DNA from: Lachnospiraceae bacterium
GTDB lineage: Bacteria; Bacillota; Clostridia; Lachnospirales; Lachnospiraceae
Assembly: GCA_017450065.1 (NCBI GenBank)
Contig: JAFSYI010000083.1
Span: forward strand, 1-64,000
Length of the DNA: 64,000 bases
Reading direction: 5' to 3'
The notes under the pieces are model-generated. The model searched no databases. It had not been told where the DNA came from and worked only from the letters and a program-made list of their open reading frames with translations. Positions 54,623 to 63,656 of the stretch are shown piece by piece. The translations under genes and the position numbers were made by a program. Numbering within the stretch: the stretch's first letter is position 1; each line of letters begins with the position of its first letter.

Positions 54623-56011
54623 ATGGGAACGACGAAGATATCAGATGTTACGTCATTCTTCAATATGGCACCCGGGGGAGTGGATATGCCGGGTAAGGCA
54701 GAAGCAGGCAGGGATCTGTTCGCACAGGCAATGTCAGACGCTGCCGGAAAAGGCGCAGGCAATACAGCTGCGGGAACGGAAAGCCGCACGTTTAAGCAGA
54801 TCGCTCCCGGCGATATTGCAAAACAGATAAAGAAAACGGATACGGCAAAGGCAAAGGCTCCCGAAGAGACACCAAAGGATGATGTTAATACTGCCGGAGC
54901 CGGTAAAAGTGACGGGAAAGCAAAGGCCGTAAAGAAGGCAGAAGGTATAGCCGATAAGGTAAAAGATGCTGTTAAGGATGAGCTTTCGGTAGACGACAGT
55001 CAGCTCGAAGAGGCCATGTCGGCCCTTGGGTTAACGGCAGCGGATCTTTTGGATCCGGACAACATAAAAAGCCTTATGCTTGAGCTTTCGGGTGAACAGG
55101 ATCCGATGGTTCTTATTACAAACGAGGGACTGCTTAACAGTATCGGAAATGTGACCGGACTTTTGGAAAACTCGCTGGGTGAACTTGCGGACGAACTGGG
55201 GATCACGGATGAACAGCTTGCCGGGCTCTTAAATGACATTGAGGATTTCGGTGCGGGATCGGAGGCTGCTATAGGCACAGCTGATGAGAATGCGCTACCG
55301 GGAAACGCGGTAAAGATGGGACCGGATGCACCCCTTACTGGCTCTGAAGAAACGGCCGGTACGGGTGACGGAAGTCTTGCGGCTCAGGCTTCGATACAGC
55401 GCAAGGAGGCTTCCCAGTCAAAGGATGGTCAGGCGGAAAGCGGAATGCAGAATGCAATGCAGCCTCAGGAAATGCAGCAGCCCGCGGTTAATGAAGCGGC
55501 TGTTCCCGAGACTGAATACAGAAGCGTTTATGCTGACAGGGAAGAAATACTCAGACAGGTTACCGATAATATAAGGTTAAATATAAACGGTGACACTACG
55601 ACCATGGAGCTTCAGCTTCATCCTGCAAGCCTGGGTACCGTAAACCTTCAGATTGCCTCAAATAACGGAGTTATAACGGCAAACCTCCAGGTTCAGAACG
55701 AGACGGTTAAATCAGCACTGGAAGCACAGCTGGTACAGCTCCTTGAAACCTTCGAAGAACAGGGTCAGAAGGTTGAGGCCATCGAGGTGACCGTAGCCGG
55801 TTATGACCTTGACAGAGGCCCGGATCAGGGAACCGGTTCGCAGGATGGCGAAAGAAAAGAGAACGATACGCCGATTATAGGACGAACTGCAAGAAGACGT
55901 ATCAACTTAAATGATCTGAATGAAGACGACATTGAAGAAATGACGGAAGAAGAACAGCTGGCAGCCGAAATGATGGCCATGAACGGCGGAAATGTAGATT
56001 ACATGGCATAA
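54623..56011 (+). CDS. fliK: Flagellar hook-length control protein FliK
   Basis: Measures hook length and switches export specificity. The protein has 462 residues. The long N-terminal part is low-complexity (Ala/Lys/Asp/Gly-rich). The C-terminal Flg_hook domain (about 300-410) has LQLHPASLGTVNLQIASNNG and VKSALEAQLVQLLETF. The ATG follows gaaaggagg. The 114 bases before it show no gene. Confidence 0.9.
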   Translation: MGTTKISDVTSFFNMAPGGVDMPGKAEAGRDLFAQAMSDAAGKGAGNTAAGTESRTFKQIAPGDIAKQIKKTDTAKAKAPEETPKDDVNTAGAGKSDGKAKAVKKAEGIADKVKDAVKDELSVDDSQLEEAMSALGLTAADLLDPDNIKSLMLELSGEQDPMVLITNEGLLNSIGNVTGLLENSLGELADELGITDEQLAGLLNDIEDFGAGSEAAIGTADENALPGNAVKMGPDAPLTGSEETAGTGDGSLAAQASIQRKEASQSKDGQAESGMQNAMQPQEMQQPAVNEAAVPETEYRSVYADREEILRQVTDNIRLNINGDTTTMELQLHPASLGTVNLQIASNNGVITANLQVQNETVKSALEAQLVQLLETFEEQGQKVEAIEVTVAGYDLDRGPDQGTGSQDGERKENDTPIIGRTARRRINLNDLNEDDIEEMTEEEQLAAEMMAMNGGNVDYMA

Positions 56012-56048
56012 CGGCGTGGTCTGTATTAAGGGAAAGGAGGTAATGGAG

Positions 56049-56759
56049 ATGTCATTGACAGCACCGGTAGTAAATGGTGAGCTGGTCCAGTCGGAGTCAA
56101 GAGTGGGAACCAAGAAGACTATCAGCGAGAAGACTTCGGAGCAGGCAAGCGCAATGGACAAGGATGCGTTTCTCCAGCTGCTTGTGGCTCAGATGAAGTA
56201 TCAGGATCCCATGGAACCTACTTCGAATACCGAGTATATTTCGCAGTATGCACAGTTCTCGGAGCTGGAGGCTATGAATAATCTGTCATCCAATATGGAT
56301 CTGCAGAGAGCGACAAGCCTTGTCGGCAAGGAGGTAATAGTTAAATCAACAGGCGCATCCGGAGATCCCGTATATGTTCAGGGTAAGGTTGATTTCGTAT
56401 CACAGGAAGGAAGCAAGGCATTCCTTAATATAAACGGACAGAAGTACGGAATAGAGACCCTCGATTCTGTAGTGGATGAGAATTACAGTAATGCGCTTAA
56501 TCTGGCAAACGATTTTAAAAACAGTGTCAACAAGCTTCCGGCCATAAACAGCCTGACAACGGATTTCAAGGATGTTGTTCAGAATCTTACGGATGTGTAT
56601 AACGATATGTCCCCGTATCAGAAAAACTATCTCGACAGCAACAGCGTAAGCAGATATAAGCAGTACGCAGAGAGAATGGCACAGCTTCTTAATACCGAAA
56701 AGGAGCAGGAGGAAGCACTTGCCGCCGAGGAATCTGAAAAGAAGACCGGAGAAGTATAA
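56049..56759 (+). CDS. flgD: Flagellar hook-capping protein FlgD
   Basis: Scaffold for hook assembly. From ATG 56049 the protein has 236 residues. The core MDKDAFLQLLVAQMKYQDPM and PTSNTEYISQYAQFSELEAM is diagnostic. VGKEVIVK follows. The C-terminal part is replaced by a short charged tail, as in many clostridial forms. ATG 56049 is 8 bases after ggagg (56036-56040); earlier in-frame starts lie on or before that site. Confidence 0.92.
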   Translation: MSLTAPVVNGELVQSESRVGTKKTISEKTSEQASAMDKDAFLQLLVAQMKYQDPMEPTSNTEYISQYAQFSELEAMNNLSSNMDLQRATSLVGKEVIVKSTGASGDPVYVQGKVDFVSQEGSKAFLNINGQKYGIETLDSVVDENYSNALNLANDFKNSVNKLPAINSLTTDFKDVVQNLTDVYNDMSPYQKNYLDSNSVSRYKQYAERMAQLLNTEKEQEEALAAEESEKKTGEV

Positions 56760-56795
56760 GAAGGGGGATACCTATTAAAGCGAGGAGGAATACCG

Positions 56796-57170
56796 ATGAA
56801 GATAATGAACGGACAATTCCCTTCCATTGAACAGGTAACGGATACTTATTTAAAACAACAGGGGAAACGGACGGAAAACAGCGGGACTGAGCCGAAGGAT
56901 TTCGACGAGGTGCTGAACAGCCTAAAGTTTTCAAAGCATGCTGCATACAGGCTGCAGGACAGAAACATAGAGCTGTCTGACAGTCAGATAGACAGGCTGA
57001 ACGCAGGGATGCAGAAAGCAAACGAGAAGGGAATCAATGAATCGCTGGTACTGATGGATCAAATGGCTTTTATAGTTAATGTTAAGAACAGCACGGTCAT
57101 AACCGCACTCAATGAGAACGAGGTTAAGGAGAATGTGTTTACAAATATTGACGGAGCCGTAATAGTATAA
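56796..57170 (+). CDS. Flagellar operon protein, TIGR02530-type
   Basis: A 124-residue cytoplasmic protein found between flgD and flgE in clostridial flagellar operons (TIGR02530 from memory). It has FSKHAAYRLQDRNIELSD, QIDRLNAGMQKANEKG and DQMAFIVNVKNSTVITAL. The role is unproven; an export or hook-assembly chaperone is inferred. The ATG follows cgaggagga. Confidence 0.85.
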   Translation: MKIMNGQFPSIEQVTDTYLKQQGKRTENSGTEPKDFDEVLNSLKFSKHAAYRLQDRNIELSDSQIDRLNAGMQKANEKGINESLVLMDQMAFIVNVKNSTVITALNENEVKENVFTNIDGAVIV

Positions 57171-57244
57171 AGCCGGACCTTAGGGAGGCTTGCATATCCC
57201 CGAATGACAGAAGGGATAATCAACAGTAAAGGAGGTCATTAATT

Positions 57245-58657
57245 ATGATGAGATCACTTTTTTCCGGTGTTGCAGGTCTTAGGACACACCAGAATAAGAT
57301 GGATGTAATTGGTAACAATATTGCCAACGTTAATACGGTTGCATATAAATCAAGCAATGTGACTTTTCAGGAGCTTATGTACCAGACTTCGAGCAGTGCT
57401 TCGGGTGCGAATGAAAAGACCGGACGAGCGGGTATCAATGCCAAGCAGGTCGGCCTCGGCGTAAGTACGGGTGCGATAAATACGAGTATTACAACATCCG
57501 GTGCATCACAGTCGACAGGTAACCCGTTCGATATTCAGATAACCGGAAACAATTTCTTTATCGTTAACGACGGTTCGCAGAATTATTTCACAAGAGCCGG
57601 TTCGTTCTACGTTGACGGCAACGGAAATCTGGCAATGACCAGTAACGGCTTCAATGTAATGGGATGGCAGGAGGATCCGGGAAATCCGGGTACGATAAAG
57701 GTTGATACCGTTTCAAAGCTTAAGGTAATGTCACCTGAAAATATGACATCCGAGCCTGAACAGACAACGGAAGCATATATCACCGGTATCATTGACAAGA
57801 ACTCGACAGCGCTTTCTTCCTCGAGCGGACAGATAATGAACATCTCGTTCTATGACGAGCAGGGTTATTCATATGTTGCCAAGTTCTCGTTATATAATTA
57901 TCAGGGCTCGGGAGATACCAAGACAACATATCAGGATGGTATTTACAGGCTTCAGCTTACTGATATCATAGCATCCACGACAAATAAATCCATAGTTCCG
58001 GAAGGCGGGAGCATAGCAGATTATGGTTCGATAGCCGGAGGAGAGAACATTTATCTTACCTACGATACCGAGACCGGTGTATACAAGGGCTATTCAACGG
58101 GAGACACACCTCCCAATTCAAATGAATACGCCAATGATTCTGAGGCAAAGCCGGCTCTGTCGGTTAATCTCGACAGCATGACAAAGGATATCAACATAGC
58201 TCTTGATACATCAACCATGTATGACAATAACGGTACATCTACCGTATACGGCACATCGGGTAATTACGACGGTAATTACGCCGGCCGTAAGGTGGGAGAC
58301 ATGTCGGGAGTGGCTGTACAGGCGGACGGTAAGATCTATGCTACCTACGATAACGGTACAACAAAGCTGCTCGGCCAGATAGCATCGGCTGCTTTCTCGA
58401 ATCCCTCGGGTCTTGAGAAGGTGGGAGAGAACCTTTACCAGACGACCATGAACTCGGGTCAGTTCGACGGAATAGGTAAGGATATCACCGCAGACGGTGC
58501 GGGTTCATTCAAGACAGGTGTTCTGGAAATGTCCAACGTTGATCTTTCGGCGGAGTTTACGGAGATGATAACCACACAGAGAGGATTCCAGGCGAACAGC
58601 CGTATCATTACCGTCTCGGATACCATGCTTGAGGAACTTACAAATCTTAAGAGATAA
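57245..58657 (+). CDS. flgE: Flagellar hook protein FlgE
   Basis: Hook subunit of 470 residues. The N-terminus MRSLFSGVAGLRTHQNKMDV then IGNNIANVNTVAYKSS is the rod/hook signature. The middle is a Ser/Thr/Asn-rich variable region. The C-terminus ends GVLEMSNVDLSAEFTEMITT, then QRGFQANSRII and a helix. Two adjacent ATGs (57245, 57248) follow aaaggaggtc; the first is kept. The flbD/swrD gene that often follows is absent. Confidence 0.94.
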   Translation: MMRSLFSGVAGLRTHQNKMDVIGNNIANVNTVAYKSSNVTFQELMYQTSSSASGANEKTGRAGINAKQVGLGVSTGAINTSITTSGASQSTGNPFDIQITGNNFFIVNDGSQNYFTRAGSFYVDGNGNLAMTSNGFNVMGWQEDPGNPGTIKVDTVSKLKVMSPENMTSEPEQTTEAYITGIIDKNSTALSSSSGQIMNISFYDEQGYSYVAKFSLYNYQGSGDTKTTYQDGIYRLQLTDIIASTTNKSIVPEGGSIADYGSIAGGENIYLTYDTETGVYKGYSTGDTPPNSNEYANDSEAKPALSVNLDSMTKDINIALDTSTMYDNNGTSTVYGTSGNYDGNYAGRKVGDMSGVAVQADGKIYATYDNGTTKLLGQIASAAFSNPSGLEKVGENLYQTTMNSGQFDGIGKDITADGAGSFKTGVLEMSNVDLSAEFTEMITTQRGFQANSRIITVSDTMLEELTNLKR

Positions 58658-58672
58658 TAAGTGAGATCACAG

Positions 58673-58701
58673 CGGCGGCAGGGGCTTCGCTCCTGCCGCC
58701 G
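58673..58701 (+). terminator. Strong GC hairpin after flgE (possible partial terminator)
   Basis: A 13-bp, almost wholly G-C stem (arms 58673-58685 and 58689-58701) with a TTC loop. The T-run after it is weak (acgtttgaattg). It may attenuate transcription into motA, which has its own promoter 60 bases on. Confidence 0.65.
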
Positions 58702-58734
58702 ACGTTTGAATTGTCACAATTTTTACAATTTGCA

Positions 58735-58763
58735 TAGACAAATTAAAAAAAATTTAGTAAAAT
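58735..58763 (+). promoter_or_regulatory. Internal promoter before motA
   Basis: TAGACA (58735-58740), 17 bases, TAAAAT (58758-58763). With the hairpin upstream it would let motAB-fliLMY-cheY be expressed apart from the rod and hook genes. Confidence 0.55.
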
Positions 58764-58805
58764 CTTGTACAAGGGATTATTATATTTGGCAGGCAGGTGG
58801 GAGTA

Positions 58806-59603
58806 TTGGATATTGCTACTATAATCGGTCTGGTAGCCGGTTTTGTATTTATGATCATATCGATCGGACTCGGAGCTGACGGTTTCGCGGGCATCGTATA
58901 CTTTTTGGATGCGCCGAGCGCGATGATCACCTTCGGAGGGGCTGCAGCCACCATGTTTTCGGGATACAGTATCGCCGATTTCATGTCCGGGCTTAAGAGC
59001 ATCAAGATTGCATTCAAGGTTCCTGCACTTGATTCGGGAGCCGTAATACAGAAGATAATCGATCTTTCCAACGTGGCACGTAAGGAAGGATTACTTTCAT
59101 TGGAAGAGGCAGCGGGAGAGCTTGACGACGCATTTATGCAGAAGGGGATCATGCTTATCGTAGACGGTACCGATCCCGAGCTTGTAAGAGGTATCATGGA
59201 GACGGAGCTTGTAAGCATAGACGGGCGCCACAGGGGAAATATAGGATTCTGGGATAACCTGGGAGGCATGGGTCCCGCCTGGGGAATGATCGGAACCCTG
59301 ATAGGACTTGTTATGATGCTTTATCATATGGATGACGTAAGTACGCTGGGTCCCAACATGGCTGTGGCTCTGCTTACGACGTTCTACGGTTCCGTTCTTG
59401 CGAACTGGCTGTGCACGCCTGTGGCCAATAAGCTTAAGGCAATAAACGAAGGGGAAATGCATGTGAAAGAGATTATGGTGGAAGGTCTTCTCTCAATACA
59501 GGCGGGAGAAAATCCGCGCGTAATAGAAGAGAAGCTTAAGTCATTCCTGTCTCCGGATGCAAGGGGTAACCTGGGTTCCGGCGGTGAAGGAGGCGACGAG
59601 TAA
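58806..59603 (+). CDS. motA: Flagellar motor stator protein MotA
   Basis: Four-TM proton-channel stator subunit, about 265 residues. GGAAATMFSGYSIADFMSG, the cytoplasmic AGELDDAFMQKG region, and the TM3-TM4 segment MGPAWGMIGTLIGLVMMLYH and PNMAVALLTTFYGSVLANWL are typical. TTG 58806 gives the usual MDIATIIGLV start, with ggtgggag just upstream. GTG 58797 is the longer choice. It overlaps motB by one base. Confidence 0.93.
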   Translation: MDIATIIGLVAGFVFMIISIGLGADGFAGIVYFLDAPSAMITFGGAAATMFSGYSIADFMSGLKSIKIAFKVPALDSGAVIQKIIDLSNVARKEGLLSLEEAAGELDDAFMQKGIMLIVDGTDPELVRGIMETELVSIDGRHRGNIGFWDNLGGMGPAWGMIGTLIGLVMMLYHMDDVSTLGPNMAVALLTTFYGSVLANWLCTPVANKLKAINEGEMHVKEIMVEGLLSIQAGENPRVIEEKLKSFLSPDARGNLGSGGEGGDE

Positions 59604-60400
59604 TGGCCAAACGTAAAGCCGAAGAGCCGCCGAAAGGCGCGCCGGCGTGGCAATCGACCTTTGCGGATCTTATGAACCTGCTTCTGTGCTTTTTCGTTAT
59701 GCTGTTTGCCATGTCGGATATTGACAAGCAGAAGTTCGAACTTATAGCAGCTTCATTTACCCAGAGCTTCAGTGTATTTTCAGGAGGAGCACAGGCGATC
59801 GGTGACGGACTGCTCATATCAAACGGAGTAAGCCAGCTGAACGAACTGGACGAATATATGACAACAATGGGTAAGTCGGCAGACCAGACCACTGAAGAGA
59901 AGGATAAGATCGAAGAGGTCAAGGAGGAGCAGCTCAAGGAATCCGAGAACTTAAGTGAACTTATAGAAGAAGCCTTAAAGGAACAGAATATGGAAGGCAT
60001 GGTGGATGTGGACTTCACATCCCAGTATGTTTCCCTGACGTTGAACGGAGCGCTCCTGTTTGATTCCGGAAGCGCTGATATAAAGACGGATTCACTGCCG
60101 ATACTTGATAAGATCGGTGTCATATTAAAGAAATACGGGAAAAGCATAATTGAGATAGAGGGACATACGGACAATGTCCCGATCCATACCAGCAGGTTTG
60201 CTGACAATAATGAGCTGTCGAGCGCAAGAGCTCTGTCAGTGTTTAAATATCTTATTGAAACTGCGGATCTGGATCCTGCGATGGTGAAGCACTCGGGACG
60301 CGGTGAATATGTTCCGATAGCAGATAATTCCACAGAGGTAGGACGCGCGAAGAACAGACGTGTCGAGATAAAGATATACCATACGCTGAGTACATACTAG
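59603..60400 (+). CDS. motB: Flagellar motor stator protein MotB
   Basis: Peptidoglycan-anchored stator subunit, 265 residues. One TM helix (about 19-40) contains the proton-binding Asp in FADLMNLLLCFFVMLF. The C-terminal OmpA-like domain has IEIEGHTDNVPI, LSSARALSVFKYL and GRAKNRRVEI. A charged linker lies between. The ATG overlaps the motA stop; aaggagg is 9 bases upstream. Confidence 0.94.
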   Translation: MAKRKAEEPPKGAPAWQSTFADLMNLLLCFFVMLFAMSDIDKQKFELIAASFTQSFSVFSGGAQAIGDGLLISNGVSQLNELDEYMTTMGKSADQTTEEKDKIEEVKEEQLKESENLSELIEEALKEQNMEGMVDVDFTSQYVSLTLNGALLFDSGSADIKTDSLPILDKIGVILKKYGKSIIEIEGHTDNVPIHTSRFADNNELSSARALSVFKYLIETADLDPAMVKHSGRGEYVPIADNSTEVGRAKNRRVEIKIYHTLSTY

Positions 60401-60419
60401 GAAATGGAGTGCTGTTATT

Positions 60420-60935
60420 ATGAAGAAGAATCTGTTGTCTGTTATCATACTTGCTCTGCTTATTGTTAATATCGCTCTTACCGGTGTGATGATGTTCTCT
60501 ACAATAAGCGCAAACAAGAAGACCGTTGCTCTGGTGGATCAGATAGCTTCGATCCTTAACATGGAGGTCAAAGCACCGCTCAATGCAGAAATAGGCAAGG
60601 AAGTATCTATTCTTGATACGGACACATATAATATAGCCGATGAAATGGTCATTACCCTGAAAAAGGGTGAGGACGGAGCAGAGCATTACGCGATCGTATC
60701 GATATCAATGTCGATGGATAAGACCAATGAAAAGTATGCGGAATTACAGCCTCTGGTTGCTGCCAACGAAAGTAAGATAAAGAGCGTGATAAATGACACG
60801 TTCGGAAAGTACACAAAGGAGGAGGCCTCCGCAAACCAGAAAGCAATAGCTGACGAGATACTTACGCAGATACAGACAATGTTTGATTCAACGTTTATTT
60901 ACGAGGTCTATTACAGGGATATCAAGTTCCAGTAA
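60420..60935 (+). CDS. fliL: Flagellar basal-body-associated protein FliL
   Basis: Single-TM protein of 171 residues that supports the stator. The TM lies at about 6-24 (LLSVIILALLIVNIALTGVM). The periplasmic domain has YAIVSISMSMDKT and SVINDTFGKYT, and ends FIYEVYYRDIKFQ, the FliL C-terminal pattern. The ATG follows ggaaatggagtgc. Confidence 0.88.
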   Translation: MKKNLLSVIILALLIVNIALTGVMMFSTISANKKTVALVDQIASILNMEVKAPLNAEIGKEVSILDTDTYNIADEMVITLKKGEDGAEHYAIVSISMSMDKTNEKYAELQPLVAANESKIKSVINDTFGKYTKEEASANQKAIADEILTQIQTMFDSTFIYEVYYRDIKFQ

Positions 60936-60970
60936 GACCCGTTCCACCATAAAAGAGTGAGGTGAGCTTA

Positions 60971-61951
60971 ATGGGTGAGGTACTATCACAAAATGAGATA
61001 GACAGTCTGCTTCAAGCGTTAAGCTCGGGTGAACTGGATGCCGATGATATCAGTGCCGCCGATGAGCGAACTACAAAGAATTACGATTTCAGGCGTCCGG
61101 CCAAGTTCTCCAAAGAGCACCTGAGGACGCTGGAGATAATTTTCGAACACTACGGAAGACTGTTAAGTACCAACCTGCCTGTATATTTAAGAAAGAATAT
61201 CCAGGTCGCGGTTGTTAACTCGGAAGCATGTACCTTCTCGGAGTTTTCCACCGCTTTGGCGAATCCCGTACTGCTTGGCATAGTAAGCTTTGCACCGCTT
61301 AGCGGAAGTATCATGGTGGAGCTTCAGTCAAATCTTGGATTTGCGATGGTAGACAGGATGCTCGGAGGCCCCGGAAATCCGCTGGAGAAAACAAGGGACT
61401 TTTCGGAAATAGAGAGAACCATAGTAGATAAGATGATGGCAGTCTGTGTATCTTTGTTACGTGAACCGTGGAAGAACGTTATGGAGATAACACCGATACT
61501 TGAGAGGGTGGAAACGAATCCGCAGTTTGCGCAGATCATTGCACCCAGTGAAATGATAGCCATCGTAACACTTAACATAAAGATCGGGGATATCGAGGGT
61601 CTGATGAACATTTGTCTCCCGTATTTTACTTTGGAATCCGTTATGGATAAGCTGAACACCAAATACTGGTTCGCATCCATGCAGGAGACAGATGACGAGG
61701 ATTATCAGGAATACATAGAGGCGATAATCAGAAAGGTCAGCATGCCCATAAAAGCTGTGTTGGGGAAAAGCAGCATTACGGTAAGCGACTTTGTGAATTT
61801 ACAGTGTGGTGATATAATTAAGCTGGGGTCTAAGGTGGACAACGAGATGGATGTTTATGTTGGAAACCTTAAAAAATTCAGGGCTTTGCCCGGAACCGCC
61901 AAGGATGCTTATGCAGTGCGGGTAACTCAGGTAATGAGAGAGGAGGAGTAG
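60971..61951 (+). CDS. fliM: Flagellar motor switch protein FliM
   Basis: C-ring switch protein that receives CheY-P. From ATG 60971 the protein has 326 residues. The N-terminal LSQNEIDSLLQAL is the CheY-P-binding helix. The CheC-like middle has FEHYGRLLSTNLPVYLRK, and the SpoA domain is C-terminal (PIKAVLGKSSITVSDFVNLQ). ATG 60971 is preferred because gaggtgag lies 5 bases upstream; a GTG three codons earlier overlaps that site. Confidence 0.94.
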   Translation: MGEVLSQNEIDSLLQALSSGELDADDISAADERTTKNYDFRRPAKFSKEHLRTLEIIFEHYGRLLSTNLPVYLRKNIQVAVVNSEACTFSEFSTALANPVLLGIVSFAPLSGSIMVELQSNLGFAMVDRMLGGPGNPLEKTRDFSEIERTIVDKMMAVCVSLLREPWKNVMEITPILERVETNPQFAQIIAPSEMIAIVTLNIKIGDIEGLMNICLPYFTLESVMDKLNTKYWFASMQETDDEDYQEYIEAIIRKVSMPIKAVLGKSSITVSDFVNLQCGDIIKLGSKVDNEMDVYVGNLKKFRALPGTAKDAYAVRVTQVMREEE

Positions 61952-61955
61952 CGGA

Positions 61956-63275
61956 ATGGATGGTATGCTGTCGCAGGATGAGATAAACGCCCTGCTGAGT
62001 GGCATGATGGATGGCGGAGATACAGGCGGCGGAGATTCCGCACCTGCACCGGAGCCGGAACCCGCTGCGAGCATGTCGTCTGCTACGCCTGATGAGAGCC
62101 TGCTTACAGATGCGGAGAAGGATGCGGTGGGCGAGGTTGCCAACATTAGTATGGGTACCTCGGCGACAACGCTGTATTCACTGGTTAACCGGAAGGTTAA
62201 TATCACTACACCGGTGGTAACGCTGGCTACATGGAACCAGATAATAGATGACTATGAACGTCCCTGCGTGTTTATAAAGATAAAATACACCGTGGGACTG
62301 GAAGGTACCAACATACTGGTACTTAAAGAAGATGATGTTAAGATAATCACCGATCTTATGATGGGCGGCGACGGTTCCAACACTGAAGGAGAGCTTGGAG
62401 AACTGCATCTGAGCGCTATTTCGGAGGCGATGAACCAGATGATGGGTTCGGCAGCCACATCGCTCTCATCAATGCTCGGAAAGATGATAGATATAAGTCC
62501 TCCGGAGGCAAGCCTTGTAGAGCTTGGATCGGTAGATCCCACAGATGATGTTTCAGCCTTCCTTCAGGACACATTTGTCAAGATCACTTTCAGAATGCAG
62601 ATCGGTGATCTGATAGACAGTAAGATAATGCAGCTGTATCCTGTGGAATTCGCAAAGGATCTGTACAGCTACTTTATGGAGAGTCAGGAACCCGAACCTG
62701 CTCCTCCGCCGCCACCGGCACCGGCACCTGCACCGATGCCGGCACCATCTCCAACGATGTCCGCACCTTCAATGGATATGGGAATGACGCAGGGAATGGG
62801 CATGGGAATGGGTATGCCGGATATGTCCATGGGAATGGGTGCTCAGGCCGGAATGGGTATGGGCAGTATGCCCGGAATGGGAATGCCCCAGGGCATGGGA
62901 ATGGGTGGAATGCCGGGAATGGGTATGTCACCCGGAATGGGCATGGGAATGGGCATGCAGCCACAGATGGGCATGCCAAACATAAACATCCAGCCCGCAT
63001 CATTCCAGCCGTTTTCGGCGGATATAAATGCTATGCAGAGCCAGGAGAACATTGAGCTTATAAAGGATGTTCCTCTTGAAGTAACTGTAGAGCTTGGCCG
63101 GACCCAAAAGTCCATAAGCGATATTCTGGACTTTGCGCCCGGCACCATAATAGAGCTTGACAAGATCGCCGGTGAGCCTGTTGATGTATTGGTAAACGGC
63201 AAGCTGGTAGCCAAGGGCGAAGTAGTAGTTATCGAAGAAAACTTTGGTGTCAGAGTAACTGAAATAATAAACTAA
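61956..63275 (+). CDS. fliY: Motor switch phosphatase FliY (FliN-type)
   Basis: A 439-residue protein that combines a CheY-P-binding helix (MLSQDEINALLSG), a CheC/CheX-type phosphatase domain (about 45-235, with AISEAMNQMMGSAATSLS) and a C-terminal FliN SpoA domain (about 355-439, DVPLEVTVELGRTQ). Between them, a Pro-rich linker (about 245-265) leads into an unusual 80-residue Met/Gly repeat (about 265-343). FliY dephosphorylates CheY-P in Bacillus. The ATG follows gaggaggag. Confidence 0.93.
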   Translation: MDGMLSQDEINALLSGMMDGGDTGGGDSAPAPEPEPAASMSSATPDESLLTDAEKDAVGEVANISMGTSATTLYSLVNRKVNITTPVVTLATWNQIIDDYERPCVFIKIKYTVGLEGTNILVLKEDDVKIITDLMMGGDGSNTEGELGELHLSAISEAMNQMMGSAATSLSSMLGKMIDISPPEASLVELGSVDPTDDVSAFLQDTFVKITFRMQIGDLIDSKIMQLYPVEFAKDLYSYFMESQEPEPAPPPPPAPAPAPMPAPSPTMSAPSMDMGMTQGMGMGMGMPDMSMGMGAQAGMGMGSMPGMGMPQGMGMGGMPGMGMSPGMGMGMGMQPQMGMPNINIQPASFQPFSADINAMQSQENIELIKDVPLEVTVELGRTQKSISDILDFAPGTIIELDKIAGEPVDVLVNGKLVAKGEVVVIEENFGVRVTEIIN

Positions 63276-63293
63276 AGGTTAGGAGAAAAGAAA

Positions 63294-63656
63294 ATGGCAA
63301 AGAATATTTTAATCAGTGATGACGCGGCGTTCATGAGAATGATGATCAAGGACATTCTTACAAAGAACGGGTACAATGTTGTCGGTGAGGCTGAGAACGG
63401 AGCCCGTGCTGTTGAGAAGTATAACGAGCTTAAGCCGGATCTCGTGCTTATGGATATCACCATGCCGGAAATGGACGGAATACAGGCGCTTAAGAAGATA
63501 AAGGAGAATGATCCGAGCGCTCTTGTTATCATGTGTTCGGCAATGGGACAGCAGGCAATGGTTATCGAATCCATCCAGGCCGGAGCAAAGGATTTCATCG
63601 TTAAGCCCTTCCAGGCAGATCGTGTTATCGAGGCTGTTAAAAAGGTCGTAGGTTAA
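63294..63656 (+). CDS. cheY: Chemotaxis response regulator CheY
   Basis: Single receiver domain of 120 residues. The acidic pocket is Asp9/Asp10, the phosphoacceptor is Asp54 in LVLMDITMPEMDG, the Ser is in VIMCSAMG, and the Lys is in DFIVKPF. The position between fliY and fliO is that of cheY in the Bacillus operon. The ATG follows taggagaaaag. Confidence 0.95.
   Translation: MAKNILISDDAAFMRMMIKDILTKNGYNVVGEAENGARAVEKYNELKPDLVLMDITMPEMDGIQALKKIKENDPSALVIMCSAMGQQAMVIESIQAGAKDFIVKPFQADRVIEAVKKVVG

Noticed and set aside
54510-54830. 106-aa + strand frame overlapping the fliK start
   Set aside because: Overlaps well-supported fliK in another frame; Arg-rich and without homology that I recognise.
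58661-58879. 72-aa frame between flgE and motA as a possible FlbD
   Set aside because: Arg/Ser-rich, overlaps the motA start, and lacks any FlbD pattern.
62750-62990. CRISPR or minisatellite array
   Set aside because: The repeat is in-frame coding sequence of the FliY Met/Gly linker, without spacers.
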